A stretch of DNA of 64,000 bases. It comes from Agriotes lineatus (lineage: Eukaryota; Arthropoda; Insecta; Coleoptera; Elateridae). The notes below the pieces were generated by a model that was not told the origin of the DNA, made no database searches, and was given only the letters and a program-made list of their open reading frames with translations. The DNA lies in assembly GCA_940337035.1 (NCBI GenBank), contig CALNHX010007587.1, positions 1 to 64,000 on the forward strand, written 5' to 3'. Positions 38,001-50,000 of this stretch are shown here, piece by piece; the first letter of the stretch is position 1, and every line of letters starts with the position of its first letter. Made by a program: the position numbers and the translations under genes.

Positions 38001-41000
38001 TATAATTCAGAATAAAATTTCAATTCGTTATTGGTCCGTTTTAAACACTAATTTTTATTATTTGCGCTTAAACATGCCCAGACAACTAGAAATTGATTAA
38101 CGGCATGATACGGATATGAAAACATCTATTGAACAATATTACGAAGAAATTCACACGAACTGACAAACTTGACAATTAACCTTAAAACCACTATTCTCAC
38201 CTAATTTACCACTAGACAGCGTTCTCAATTATAATTATGGATGTGGTAATTTTTTAATAGGGATTAAATATAATATATCCAAGAAATTTGTGTATCTTCA
38301 AGATCAAATTATTGTAAATATTTCCGGGTACACCTGGAAATGATTTTCTTTTTCGGACTGTACCTTGGATCTAGTGACCAAAATAGTTCTATTTAAAGTG
38401 AGGTTAAGTTACTATAAGCACATGTCAAAAAGGATGCTGCAATAAAATTGAAGGTTTATAAAAATTTCATTTGCGAAAATTAATGCAGGCAAGTATATTT
38501 ATAACCAAATAACAAGTAACTTTCATAAAGTCAGTCAAAAAGCGAATAATTTAAAAAAATTATTAATGCCAAAATCAGAAACTGAAAGGTGCAAGAATAT
38601 TTTAAACTGGATGATGCCAACTTCATAACAATTTGACATTTCACAAGTTCTTTGCATATATAATACGTTAAACGTCGCATCCATAACAACTAAAGTAATT
38701 TTTTCTATAATAATTTTCAAGGTCAACTTTCTAGGGGATAAGTTGCATTCCTGCAGGGTACCTAGTTTTAATAATGTTGGTACATAGATTTTTAGTTCTT
38801 TTCTTCCACTAAAAAAATGATTGTCATTTTGACAGATATGTCATAATTTAATATCGCTTGCTTCATTTTTGCTTTTAAAATATTTCTTGGTTTTCTTTTT
38901 TATCCGATTTTATTGATGATGATGATGATTCCATGTTAAAAAAAGAAAATTGTCAAGCGTTCAAATTAAGAAACTTTGACATTCAAAATTGACACATAAC
39001 CATAATTTCGAAAAAGACCTACCAACACGAGCTATAAAAATTTTCTAGCGTTTTAATCACATATCTACCAACATTGTAACACTTTGACAGTTATTATAGA
39101 AAAAAAAGTACTTTACAATATGTTTAGGTACAAACCAGGGTTGATAAAGATCACGATTATTTTTTGTAAATCGCATATTTTTTTGTTTAAATCTATTTCC
39201 TTAATTTTTTTATGTATATCAGTTTATGAAAATACACGTGCAGTAATAAGTTATAAGTTAATTCATACATGCAAGAGGTAACAGTGTGTTCCAGTATCAG
39301 GGTTGCCAACTTTTGTAAATTGAAATCCCTACCAAGTACACATTTAAACAGTTTCTTTCTACCGGGTGACTATAAATGATTGTGATGATTTTTTTCTTAG
39401 GTTGGCACTGTTTATGTTGGTGGTACTGTAAGTATGTCAAATTCGAGGTTAGCAGGTTAGGTTTTGCGTCAGTTTTGACACAGAATAACGCAAAACCTAA
39501 CCTGCGGACATTGAATTTGACATAGACTTACAGTGCCACCAACATAAACAGTGCCAACCTAAGAAAAAAAATCACAATCATTTATAGTCACCCGGTATAT
39601 TTCACAAGTAACTTTTTTATGTGACTGATAATAAAACAAGCAAATTATTATTACTTCGCTATACGGTTGAATTCCTCTTCAAAAAATGTTATTCTTAATA
39701 GTAAATATTCAGCATAAAAAATTGAAACTGAATGACTTATGTTCAATGCAATACAATATTAATATACCATGAGATAAAAAAAATGATTCTGAGCAGGCCT
39801 TGATATGTGTTATACGTTTGGCAGTACTGAAGTGTATTGTCAGTCTATGTCAAATTCGAGATTAAATGGTTAGGTTTTGTTTGTTGTTTGACACAGACTG
39901 ACGTAAAACTTAACCTGCAAATCTCGAATTTGACATAGGCCTGCTCAGAATCATTTTTTTTATCTCATGATACTAGGTGAATTGTTTAAAATGTTACAAG
40001 GCAATATCTTGAAAACAGTGTCAAATATTTTGATGAAATTTTGGTGGGTTGGTAGGGAGATGGGTGACATATTTAAACATATTTTTGTTTTGGAATTCTA
40101 AATAGGATGATGTACTATTGTTTATAAAATTCGAATCTACGTAAAAAACTATATATGTGTACAATTTTTTTTTGATTTGGTTATGGTTACGGATTTATTA
40201 TTTATTAGGTTATAAAATAAAAAAATATTTACCAATTACTTTCAACTTATTTATCGTCTGTCATACTTGAAAATTTGTTCCAAATGTCCCCCTTTAACTT
40301 GCAAATACTTTCTCACTCTTTTTCTAAATGAATTTTGTACCCGCTGTAACGTTTCAGGTGCCACTAATAGGCAGAGCAAATAAAAAAGCTTTTGTATAGT
40401 GTACACATACGTAGTTTTTTACGTAGATTCGAATGTTATTAACATAAGTACATCATCCAATTTAAAATTCCAAAGTTACCCCCACCCTTCAAAATAGAAA
40501 GAGGGGGTAAATGTCAGAAATATGTTTAAATAAGCCCCCCCCCCATCTCCCTATCACCTCACCAAAATGTCATAAACATTTTTTAAACCGTTTTCGAGAT
40601 ATCGCCTTGTAACACTTTAAAAAACTCACCTAGTATAGTCCCCACCCCTAAAAATAGAAAGAGGGGGTAAATGTCAAAAATATTTTTAAATATGCCACCT
40701 CCCCCCATCTCCCTACCACCTCACCAAAATTTCATAATTTTTTTTAAACCGTTATCAATACATCGCCTTGTAACACTTTAAAAAACTCACCTAGTATAGT
40801 TACTGTTCTTTAATTAGTAACGTTTGAAGGTAACTTCTTGTATAATTTTCTGTTAATTTGCAAAATACAAAAACTGATTTAAATCAAGGAATGTTTAAAT
40901 TTAATCGCTTGGCTTAACCCTGGTGCAAACAGAGGGAAAATGATTTTTTTTTTATTTGCGCAGGTGAATCCATGTATTCATAGCCCGACTATCAAGCAGT

Positions 41001-44000
41001 TGTTACTTGAAATTCTAGTAAAGCATTAATCGCACCTTGCTATAAACGATTGATAATAGACACATTTATTTGACATTCGTAAGCAAAGTTGTCGCACGTG
41101 AGATACAAGAAATTGCATATATGGATAAATTTGATGTTTTTGCAGTGATTAAATATTTATACAATAAATCTCATAAATTTGCCATTTATCGGTAATTTGT
41201 AGCATTATTAGAATTTCAAAACTGTGCAACAACTGCTTATTACTCGGGCTATGAATATATGAATCCATCCTCGTAAAATAATACAAAAACGGCGACTTTA
41301 GAAATCAGTATGGAATAAAAAAGTTACGATAGATTCTATAAAATCGTGTATTATAATATACATACTGAGAGCAATGCACTTTGTAGCGTGTTATTTTCCA
41401 CTTTGTCATAGAAGACTAACCGACTTTTGCCCTTTGGAATTTAGTCGGGGGATTCGCAGCGGTGCCTTTTTTGCCGCCTTATCAGAAATGACTTTACATT
41501 TCGTCGAATTGCGTCTGGAGAAAGTTCAAATCGCGCAGACAAATCAAATTTCAATGCCATTAAGATAGCGCGGACATTTCGAGTCCACAAGGCCGCTTTG
41601 AACTTTCGAAGCAACCCCCGTATGCGGTAGGCACCAAACGCCTGGCGCTTTTAGATACCGTGTAGGTTATAAAATTGCGGTCAAGGTCATTCATTGACCT
41701 ACAACAATTGGACACTTCGGTTTTATTTAAACCACTTTACACGAAGTGGAAAACTTTTGTTTCTAGATATAAAACTCGTGATCATTAATCAGGCAAGATA
41801 TTAAAAACAAATGAAAAGCCCATAAAGGCTTGAGCGTTTAGTTGTTTAGAAAAGCACTTGTAGAAATTTCCAGTAATCTTGCTTCCAAAACACTCCAATT
41901 AGCGCTACGAAGCAGAAATATTTGCCGCTCGGTTCGAATAGTGTTGTTCCACCTGTTGCGAGAAAACCTTAGATGGAAGTCGATGTATCGACCAAAAGCT
42001 TAGTTTACCATGAAACCGTGACTATCAACAACGTTACAATATTCTTGTGCTTTATTAGTGGACAGATTTGTAGTAAATTAAGTAACGAACAGGGTGAATG
42101 TACGTTATCACAGTGTTAGTGCCAGTTAGTGAGGTTATGTTATCGATTGATCCTCCCAAAATCGCGTTTGTGGGGCATCGGGGTTATCGGAACCCCCCAT
42201 TAGTTGTTATTCAGTGCAGTTTTTTGCCAAGCTTGTGGTAGGATAAGGAAAAGGTTTCATAATCGCATTTTGCAACTCTTTAAAGCACAGCACCAACCGC
42301 TCCAGAATCAGTTGCTGTGGGATAAACGCCGGGTTTTTAGTGAATTATTTTACGTGTGCATTTTATATGTACTCCTTCCTGCCGTGTTGTGGTACAAATT
42401 ATAAAAATGGGCTTGCACATAAGGTATGTAGGTTAACTGCGCTAACAAACCAATGCTTCGTTAGATATAACTAGTGCCATTTTATCAAAATTCCAAAAGT
42501 TCAAAAGGGGGAGCAGAGTGTATATTTGCAAAATAAAGCGCGCAACTCGATATGAATGACGAGCACTAGTAAGTCTATCATGCATTGTAAACGAGAAAGG
42601 TTGCCAAGTATGAAAATTACATTTTTAATTGATATTCAAAGCTTTGCATTCGAGAATATTCCCCAAAAAAACTTGTTGTTTACGTTGCCGGTAATTGTTC
42701 TTGTTTGCTCCAAGACGCTACGTAATCGCTAAACTCATCCGCATCGTTTACTCTGTCATGGTACATTAACCGGACCGGTTTTGTTCTTTAACCGCAAACA
42801 AAACACTGTTATTGTTTTGTTTGTAGAATGCACTATGCTGCGTTTGACGAACAGATCAGCAGAAGCTCCTCCCACAAATGAGCGCTAAATTTGAATAGAA
42901 TATTGCTATTGGTCAATTTTAATTTCTACATGTTAAACGTTACAATCTTGGCATGGTACCTGGAAGGTCGACTGACATATCAATAATGTCATTAAAATGT
43001 CGTTTCGACCCAATAGGCTAATAATTGAGCAATCATGTTTTTACATGCGCTTCTGATCGTTTTAATGGTAGAATTTGCTGGGGTATAATTTATGTTATTA
43101 AAGGTATCTGACAGAATGCTTCCATACATTTTCTGTCACGATTACGCAAACTGCAATTTCTCGTAGACGCAAATCAACGTCACTAGTAACTAGACATATT
43201 ATGGAAATTTTTTGCATAAATATATGCTCGCTTGCTTCACAGTCGATTGTTTTTCTCGTAAGCTCGTAACCAGTTGCTGGGGTCTTAAAAACTGTTTTAG
43301 TGATTGCCATAACCGATTATTAAGCACTTACGGGTTTCTGGTAAAATTTATTTTGATAGAAATTCCTATGTGGCTTTGATCTAGAGAAATTTCCAAATTT
43401 AATTTCAAGCAAACAGGTGACGTAGTGACATAGTTTAACGATTCAAAATTCCATGTTTTTCGTTTTAAGCGTTAAAGAAAAATTCCCATCGTCATTTTAC
43501 TCGCATTGCGCCGAGCGTGTGGAAATTTTTACCGATAATGTGTGTATCGAGAATGCAATTAAGTACTCGTACTGCAATTACCTACTTAAATTTCTGGTTT
43601 GGGGAATTTGAGAGAAATTATCCTTTCGGCCGTCAATTGTTCTATTAGAGATTGAAACGTTTAATAACGTTTTTGCAGAGGGATTATAAAACTAGTAAGC
43701 AAGTTAGACATTGAATATGCAATTCAGAATTACGAATTTTAAATTAATTTAGACTAACAATGCACTATGTCAATATCATGACCACCATGACATTGAGGTT
43801 TCTTTGAATTGTAAATTTATTTTCTCTAAATCCAAGCCTTCAAGTCGTCTATTGCCCTATCGTTTAGCAGGTAAAACCAGCAACTTATTAACATTGTAAG
43901 TTAATTACCAACAGGCGCCTCTGCGCCCCACCACTCAAAAAGTGATTTGTGAATGTCGCCGGCTTCGCGCTAGTTGTGATTCGGGCCGAGGACAGTAAAC

Positions 44001-47000
44001 AAACTTATATGGACTGGATCAGTGGCCAATTTTTGGGATTTCTCGGTTATCGTGCCAGAACATCCACGACTGCACACGACGAAACGAAGAAAACAGTTCA
44101 ATACAACGGAACGGCTCCCGCCGTTCAGGACGGAACACGAGAAACAACTGAATGTCGTATCCGAGACGAAACAGGCGAATGTTCTTCCTCGGTGAGAAAA
44201 AATCAACAAATTGAATGCGAAGAAATGAAAGATATTCCACGGCCGTTGGAAAGGGAGAAATTTAAGGCGAGGAAGTCCATTCAGAAAGAGATGCTGATGC
44301 AAATGCAGGGCGAGGAGGAGAAGGACAGGGAAGTGACCATCGTGTGCGAAGAAATCGTCCCCAGCACGACCATGCAGCACCACTTGGTGCGAAGAAGATC
44401 CAGCAAGCGATTCGTGATTGGCGACGAGGGTGACGATGACGTGTTGACCATCCCCAACATAGAAGTGACTGCGGCGGTAGATCAACTACCGATGGTAGAG
44501 CTGCAAAAATGGGCGAAATCGTCCAACCATTTGAAACCCTTACAGCCCACTCTTACGTAAGTTGCGTCTCATTGGTGGTGGGTTTGCTGGTTATTGCAAG
44601 CTTTTTTAATGTTTACGACTAGATGTAGCAGCCCCAATTCGATATGATACAACCCGTTGTGCGTGTGTTGCGATAGAATGGTTGCCTACCTACGTGATAT
44701 GACGCAGTACTATCATTGTGAATTGTTAGTTTTAGTAAACAAACTTAGCTAAATGACTCTCTATAAAGGGAATATAGTAAAAGCGTCAAGTCATTGTTTT
44801 GAAAACATGAGAAGCTTCACAAAGATGCGTCTATATACGCTCCAGTGTCATATTCAGTCTTTTATATCTGGGATAGGATGCCAAGGCCCTCTTAACCTTG
44901 ATGGTTGCACATCACCATTTGAACCCGCATTCTTGTGAAAGTTATTTTGTCGGCGATGCATAGCTTGGTAGTTTCTTTTGGCAGAAGCTCTTAGGAATTA
45001 AAATCCCATGTCGCTGATTATTTTGTATAAACCTGTAGAGGTATAAACCTAGTTTTGCGTCATCGCAAAGGGGATTTCCAATCGATTCCGATTCGTTGAT
45101 TTCAAAACAATCGCAATTTGGCCAGTGTTTCACAAAGATTTTTCCAAGCAGGACGTGGTCCATTGTAGTAAAAGATGAAGTTCAAGTGCACAATTTGCAG
45201 TTTTAATTGAGTAATGAGAGCTGCGTCTGCTGATGGCATGGTCAAATTTAAGAGTTACCAGCACTTCTGCAAACTGGGTCACGTGTTGCCTCACTGCAAA
45301 TTTGCTTAGATTTGTGCGCGTTTATCTCAGTGCGGTGGTGCTTATTTTTACTGCAAAATGGATCGCGGAAGACAATTCTATGGCTTGTAAGTTGACAATG
45401 CTTCTTGCGAGTACCTCTGATCACGAGACAAGCTGCAGCTTTATTGAGTTCATTGGTAAAAGTAACACCAGTTTTCACTGTTCATCACGGAACTTTTGTT
45501 GTATTTCGTACCGTTATAACATGCCGTCAGACGCAGATTTTATGCTGATTTTTATGTGGATGACTTAATTGTTTGTTGCCACACGTAGGAATGAGCACAG
45601 CAACTGCAAGATTGAACAAGTCTACTGTGTTCAATTGTGTACAATGTACTGCGTATACGATTGCCAAGTGCGAAAGGCTTTTAAATATATTTTTCAACAC
45701 GCCTTCAAGTAATGGCGTGCTACAAAAATTAATAGTTGAGTCAGAGAAAATAATTGTCGTAACTTAAGTGGTAGTTTGCCATTTCTCATTATTAATTAGG
45801 ATATATGGGTGCATGGGACATCCTTGCAATTGTGTTTTTTGTTTGTCAACATGTGGCAACCAGTAAGGTGGCGCAAAGATCGCTAAAAAAAGGTGAAGAG
45901 CATTGTTTTTTAATTTACGTTAACGGAAATTTTGAATACCTACTGTTCTCTACCACTATTAAAAAAATCAAAAGTTAATATCAACATTCCCAAATTACCT
46001 TTTTTTAGGTGAATTCCAAATGTGTCGCAGTGCAACATGTGTACTATCGTGAACTTGAGGAGATAGTGACTTGCAATTATTATTGTTCGTTAAGGTTCTT
46101 TTTCACGCACTGATATGAATATGCGTATCTACCTCTAATAATCCAAAACACTAAGCTAATAAAAATTCGTTTGTTTAATCGTTTGTCGTAGCTTCATAAT
46201 AACATTGAGCTGTTATTTGGCACATAGGATCATTTTCAATCATTTGTTGTTTATGTGGAACCGTACCATAACATTTCTTGAATGGAAGAGTTTGCTAGAT
46301 ACTTGTATTTATCCAAAACCCCTTTTTGAAAGCACTGGTCGATTGCGATATCTTAAAGTTATGTTTTCAACACCTTCTTCTTTTTAATTGGTACCCTGAC
46401 AGATGTGCTAGGGGATCTTAATACAGCCAGATGAATTTACTGCAGATTCTATCAAGGTTGTGTTCGTGGCATGTTCTTCCTTCTATTCGTTTTTTTATCG
46501 AACGGCAAACTAAAAGATGTGCTACGATATATCGCTTTAAGTCATACTGGCAATTCAACATTTCCTCGCATTCATTTTTTACTACAATGAGACATTGCTA
46601 TACATACATGCAAATTTTATCAAGGTTGTGTTGGTGATATCCTGTTTTTGCATTTAAAAATTTGTTAACATTCTCTGCCGTGCTACAGTAATTTATCACT
46701 ATGGTTTGTAAGTCACTGTCAGTTCAGTGTTATTAAATTTTTATTTTCTCTGTATGTTTGTTTTGAAAGTCCTGCAAGATGAAGTAAGTTCATTGTGTTA
46801 AAATGAATTAACCAAGCACCGTTGTAGCATAGTTTTATAATATTTATAAAAGTTCTATGGAGTTTTTTATTGGGTTTTTAACTTTTCCAACAATAAAATC
46901 AGTGATATTTATTGACCATATGAAGAGCATGGCCCTACATGACTTAAAACTTAATTTTTATTTAACCGCAGTAGGCTTAGAAAACAGGTGCATTTGGTGG

Positions 47001-50000
47001 ACAGATCTTTATTTAAGGTTACTTAACTGTTATCAGGTTTTTGCTTTATTACCACATAACCCGTCAGGTTGCACTGTTAACGTGTATTAAATCCACCAAC
47101 CCATAATAACAAAACGCCTTTTCCAGGCCCAGCATGTCCCAGGGGACGATGATGCAAAACCGCTCATACGAAAAGGACTTCACAGTGGCAACCCCTGAAG
47201 AATTTGTGCGGCGCTTTAATGGAACCAAAGTTATTAATAAGGTGAGTTGCAGTCACTCAACATAAGCCTAACACTAACTCGCTCTCGTCGCAGGTACTAA
47301 TTGCCAACAACGGCATTGCTGCTGTGAAGTGCATGCGGTCGGTCCGTCGCTGGTCCTACGAAATGTTCAAGTTCGAACGAGCTGTCCGTTTCGTAGTCAT
47401 GGTGACGCCCGAAGACTTGAAGGCCAACGCGGAATACATAAAAATGGCCGACCACTACGTGCCTGTTCCCGGTGGTACTAATAACAACAACTATGCCAAC
47501 GTAGAACTGATCATCGATATTGCTGTGCGGTGTCAAGTGCAGGCTGTGTGGGCAGGTTGGGGACATGCCTCTGAAAACCCAAAACTGCCCGAGATGCTTC
47601 ATAAAAAGAACATTGCATTCATCGGACCGCCTGAGAAGGCCATGTGGGCTCTTGGAGATAAGATCGCCTCGTCTATTGTAGCCCAAACAGCGGAGATTCC
47701 CACGTTGCCGTGGTCAGGTTCAGGTACGTTTAAAATTGTCTTGTCGTGGCACTCCAACTGATCGTATAATCTTTTTGTAGAACTGAAAGCCGAATACTCA
47801 GGAAAGAAGATCAAAATTTCATCGGAATTATTTGGCAAAGGCTGTGTTCACTCGCCGGAGCAAGGATTGACTGCAGCTCAGAAAATTGGATTTCCTGTGA
47901 TGATTAAGGCGTCTGAAGGAGGCGGTGGCAAAGGCATTCGCAAAGTCGACAACGCAGACGATTTTCCCGGAGCTTTTCGACAGGTCCGTCATATCATTAC
48001 AGTTTTAAGTTATTCCATCTATCGATTCCTCGATGATGTTACAGGTTCAAGCTGAAGTTCCTGGCTCGCCCATATTTGTAATGAAGTTGGCGAAATGTGC
48101 AAGGCATCTGGAAGTGCAGCTTCTGGCTGACCAGTACGGCAATGCCATCTCCCTCTTTGGCCGTGACTGTTCCATTCAGAGGAGGCACCAGAAGATCATA
48201 GAAGAGGCTCCTGCAGTTATCGCACAGCCATCAGTGTTTGAAGAAATGGAAAAGGTTTGTGCAAAAGTTATAATAGATTTTTCTTTGTAGTTACATTCTT
48301 GGTACTTGGTTATATGTCATCAAGGTGTTATACAGGCTTGAACTATGCTCTATGGAACACATTTGCTTCTCCATTTAGCTGAGTTAGGTCTCCATCTCTT
48401 GTAATATGGCTTCTTTACCTAACCCTAAACTCTACTGTACTATCACTTTATATTGCCCTGGGTTTGCTGGTTTAAACAGTCGTAGAAGCATAAACTTACT
48501 TAACTGGCGTTACAATCCTCTGTGGATTTTAGTGTAGAAGCATAAAACTCGATGAAAAACTCAGTATGGCTCAGGGTAAGTTAATATTGCTGGCGAGCCC
48601 ACTCGTTGTCACCTAGAATGCTGAAATTGTGCATGCAAACACTGCTAGCAATAAAAACCCAACAGTTTGCATAAAGAGATATATAATCTGTAAGAGAAAC
48701 TCAAAACATTTATATAAAACACCAAGAATAAACGTGCCAATGCATACAAGTGAAGTTGTTAATAATGTGAACTTATTATTGTAAATATCTATGGGCGAAA
48801 GCTGTTTCTACTCGCGTTTTTACCAATTAAATATAGGTGAACTTTATATTCAATTAGAGACTGCAGTTCAAACACAAACCGCATGAAAATGTGTAAGTCT
48901 CAAACACAAATTCCTTGAAGCCGAATCTGGTTCCTTCCGACACGTGCGTGTAGTTATTTGCTGATGCAACAGCCTTTAGGCGCGTATAACTATTGCGCAA
49001 TGTGTTGTAACAACAGTTAATTACTTATTACGGCTTTGGATTTTCCGAATCTTCCTGGGCCATACATTCACTCGTAAAGTGTAATTACAGTTGCAGTTGT
49101 TTGATTGCACAGGTACCTGGAGTGCAGCTCGGGGATGCTGACGAAATCGCCTGGCTTCCTTGAAGCTGGAATGGCAGTCTGAATAGCAGCTTCTGACTAT
49201 GAACTGCAGCTGACCTTGGAGACGCTCCCCCAAGTTATTACTTATGATTCACGCTGCGTCCTCCGCTGCTTGAACGACACCCACTCTGTTCGCTGACTTC
49301 ACGCTCATTTACACCCACTGGCTTTGTTGTATTTTTAACTACACTGCTTGCATTCAGCTGGATTCGCTCATTCGCTTGTATCCGCGAAACTCAAAATGCA
49401 CATCAGAGTAATTAATACATATAAGTAATACAGTTCAGTTTTATTACTAACAGGATAGGGTTAAATACCCAAGTATGATATATATAGGGTTACACGAATC
49501 GGCCCATTACACTCTTTTCCATTCTTTTGTTTATTGTTGTTTGTATAGTTTTCTTAGGATCCTTCACTATCAGATGTGGAGTCTTTTTCAATATACCACG
49601 TTTATCTCTCGTCCGGGGGAAATAATTTCATTTACGCGGAGTGCGGAAATAGGTCTCTACTGACCCGGATCGAATTCAATTTTTTAAAATTAGTTTTAAA
49701 GCACCATATTGTCTGTTTTTCTAATACATACTTTCACATGATAATATAATCATAAAACTTTTATTTTTATTGATCTGCAGACTAAAAAATTCTTCATATT
49801 CTGTGTCACTTTTATGGCTGCCACTGTCCTCATCAGACAAAAAATTAAAGTCGTTTTTGTCATCATCACGCATTAGTTCGTCATATAATTGTTGTTCCGT
49901 GAGGGGAATTTTATTAGGATCCATTCTTTTTGCTTATTATATTACACAGTGTTATTATACTCCAGAAAACAAGAATAAAAAAAAATGGAGCGCGAAACGC

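Larger units (their letters stand above)
34584..47126 (+). other. ACC long 5' intron region
   Basis: 12.5-kb region between the acidic exon and the first common exon, interrupted by two alternative first exons. It contains several foldback elements (34806-35135, 37555-37955, 39361-39596, 39768-39970, 39972-40800) and a diverged direct duplication (37065-37310 and 37945-38245). Intervals 35.2-37.0, 40.8-42.2, 42.45-43.9 and 44.6-47.1 kb otherwise show no gene I can support; the short open frames there have no recognisable motif. Confidence 0.65.

Noticed and set aside
43970..44485. 171-codon antisense open frame
   Set aside because: Shadow of the ACC alternative first exon, whose plus frame has matching splice phase and ACC-like motifs.
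45233..45568. 111-codon open frame on plus strand
   Set aside because: No recognisable motif, AT-rich intron context, no splice or start support.
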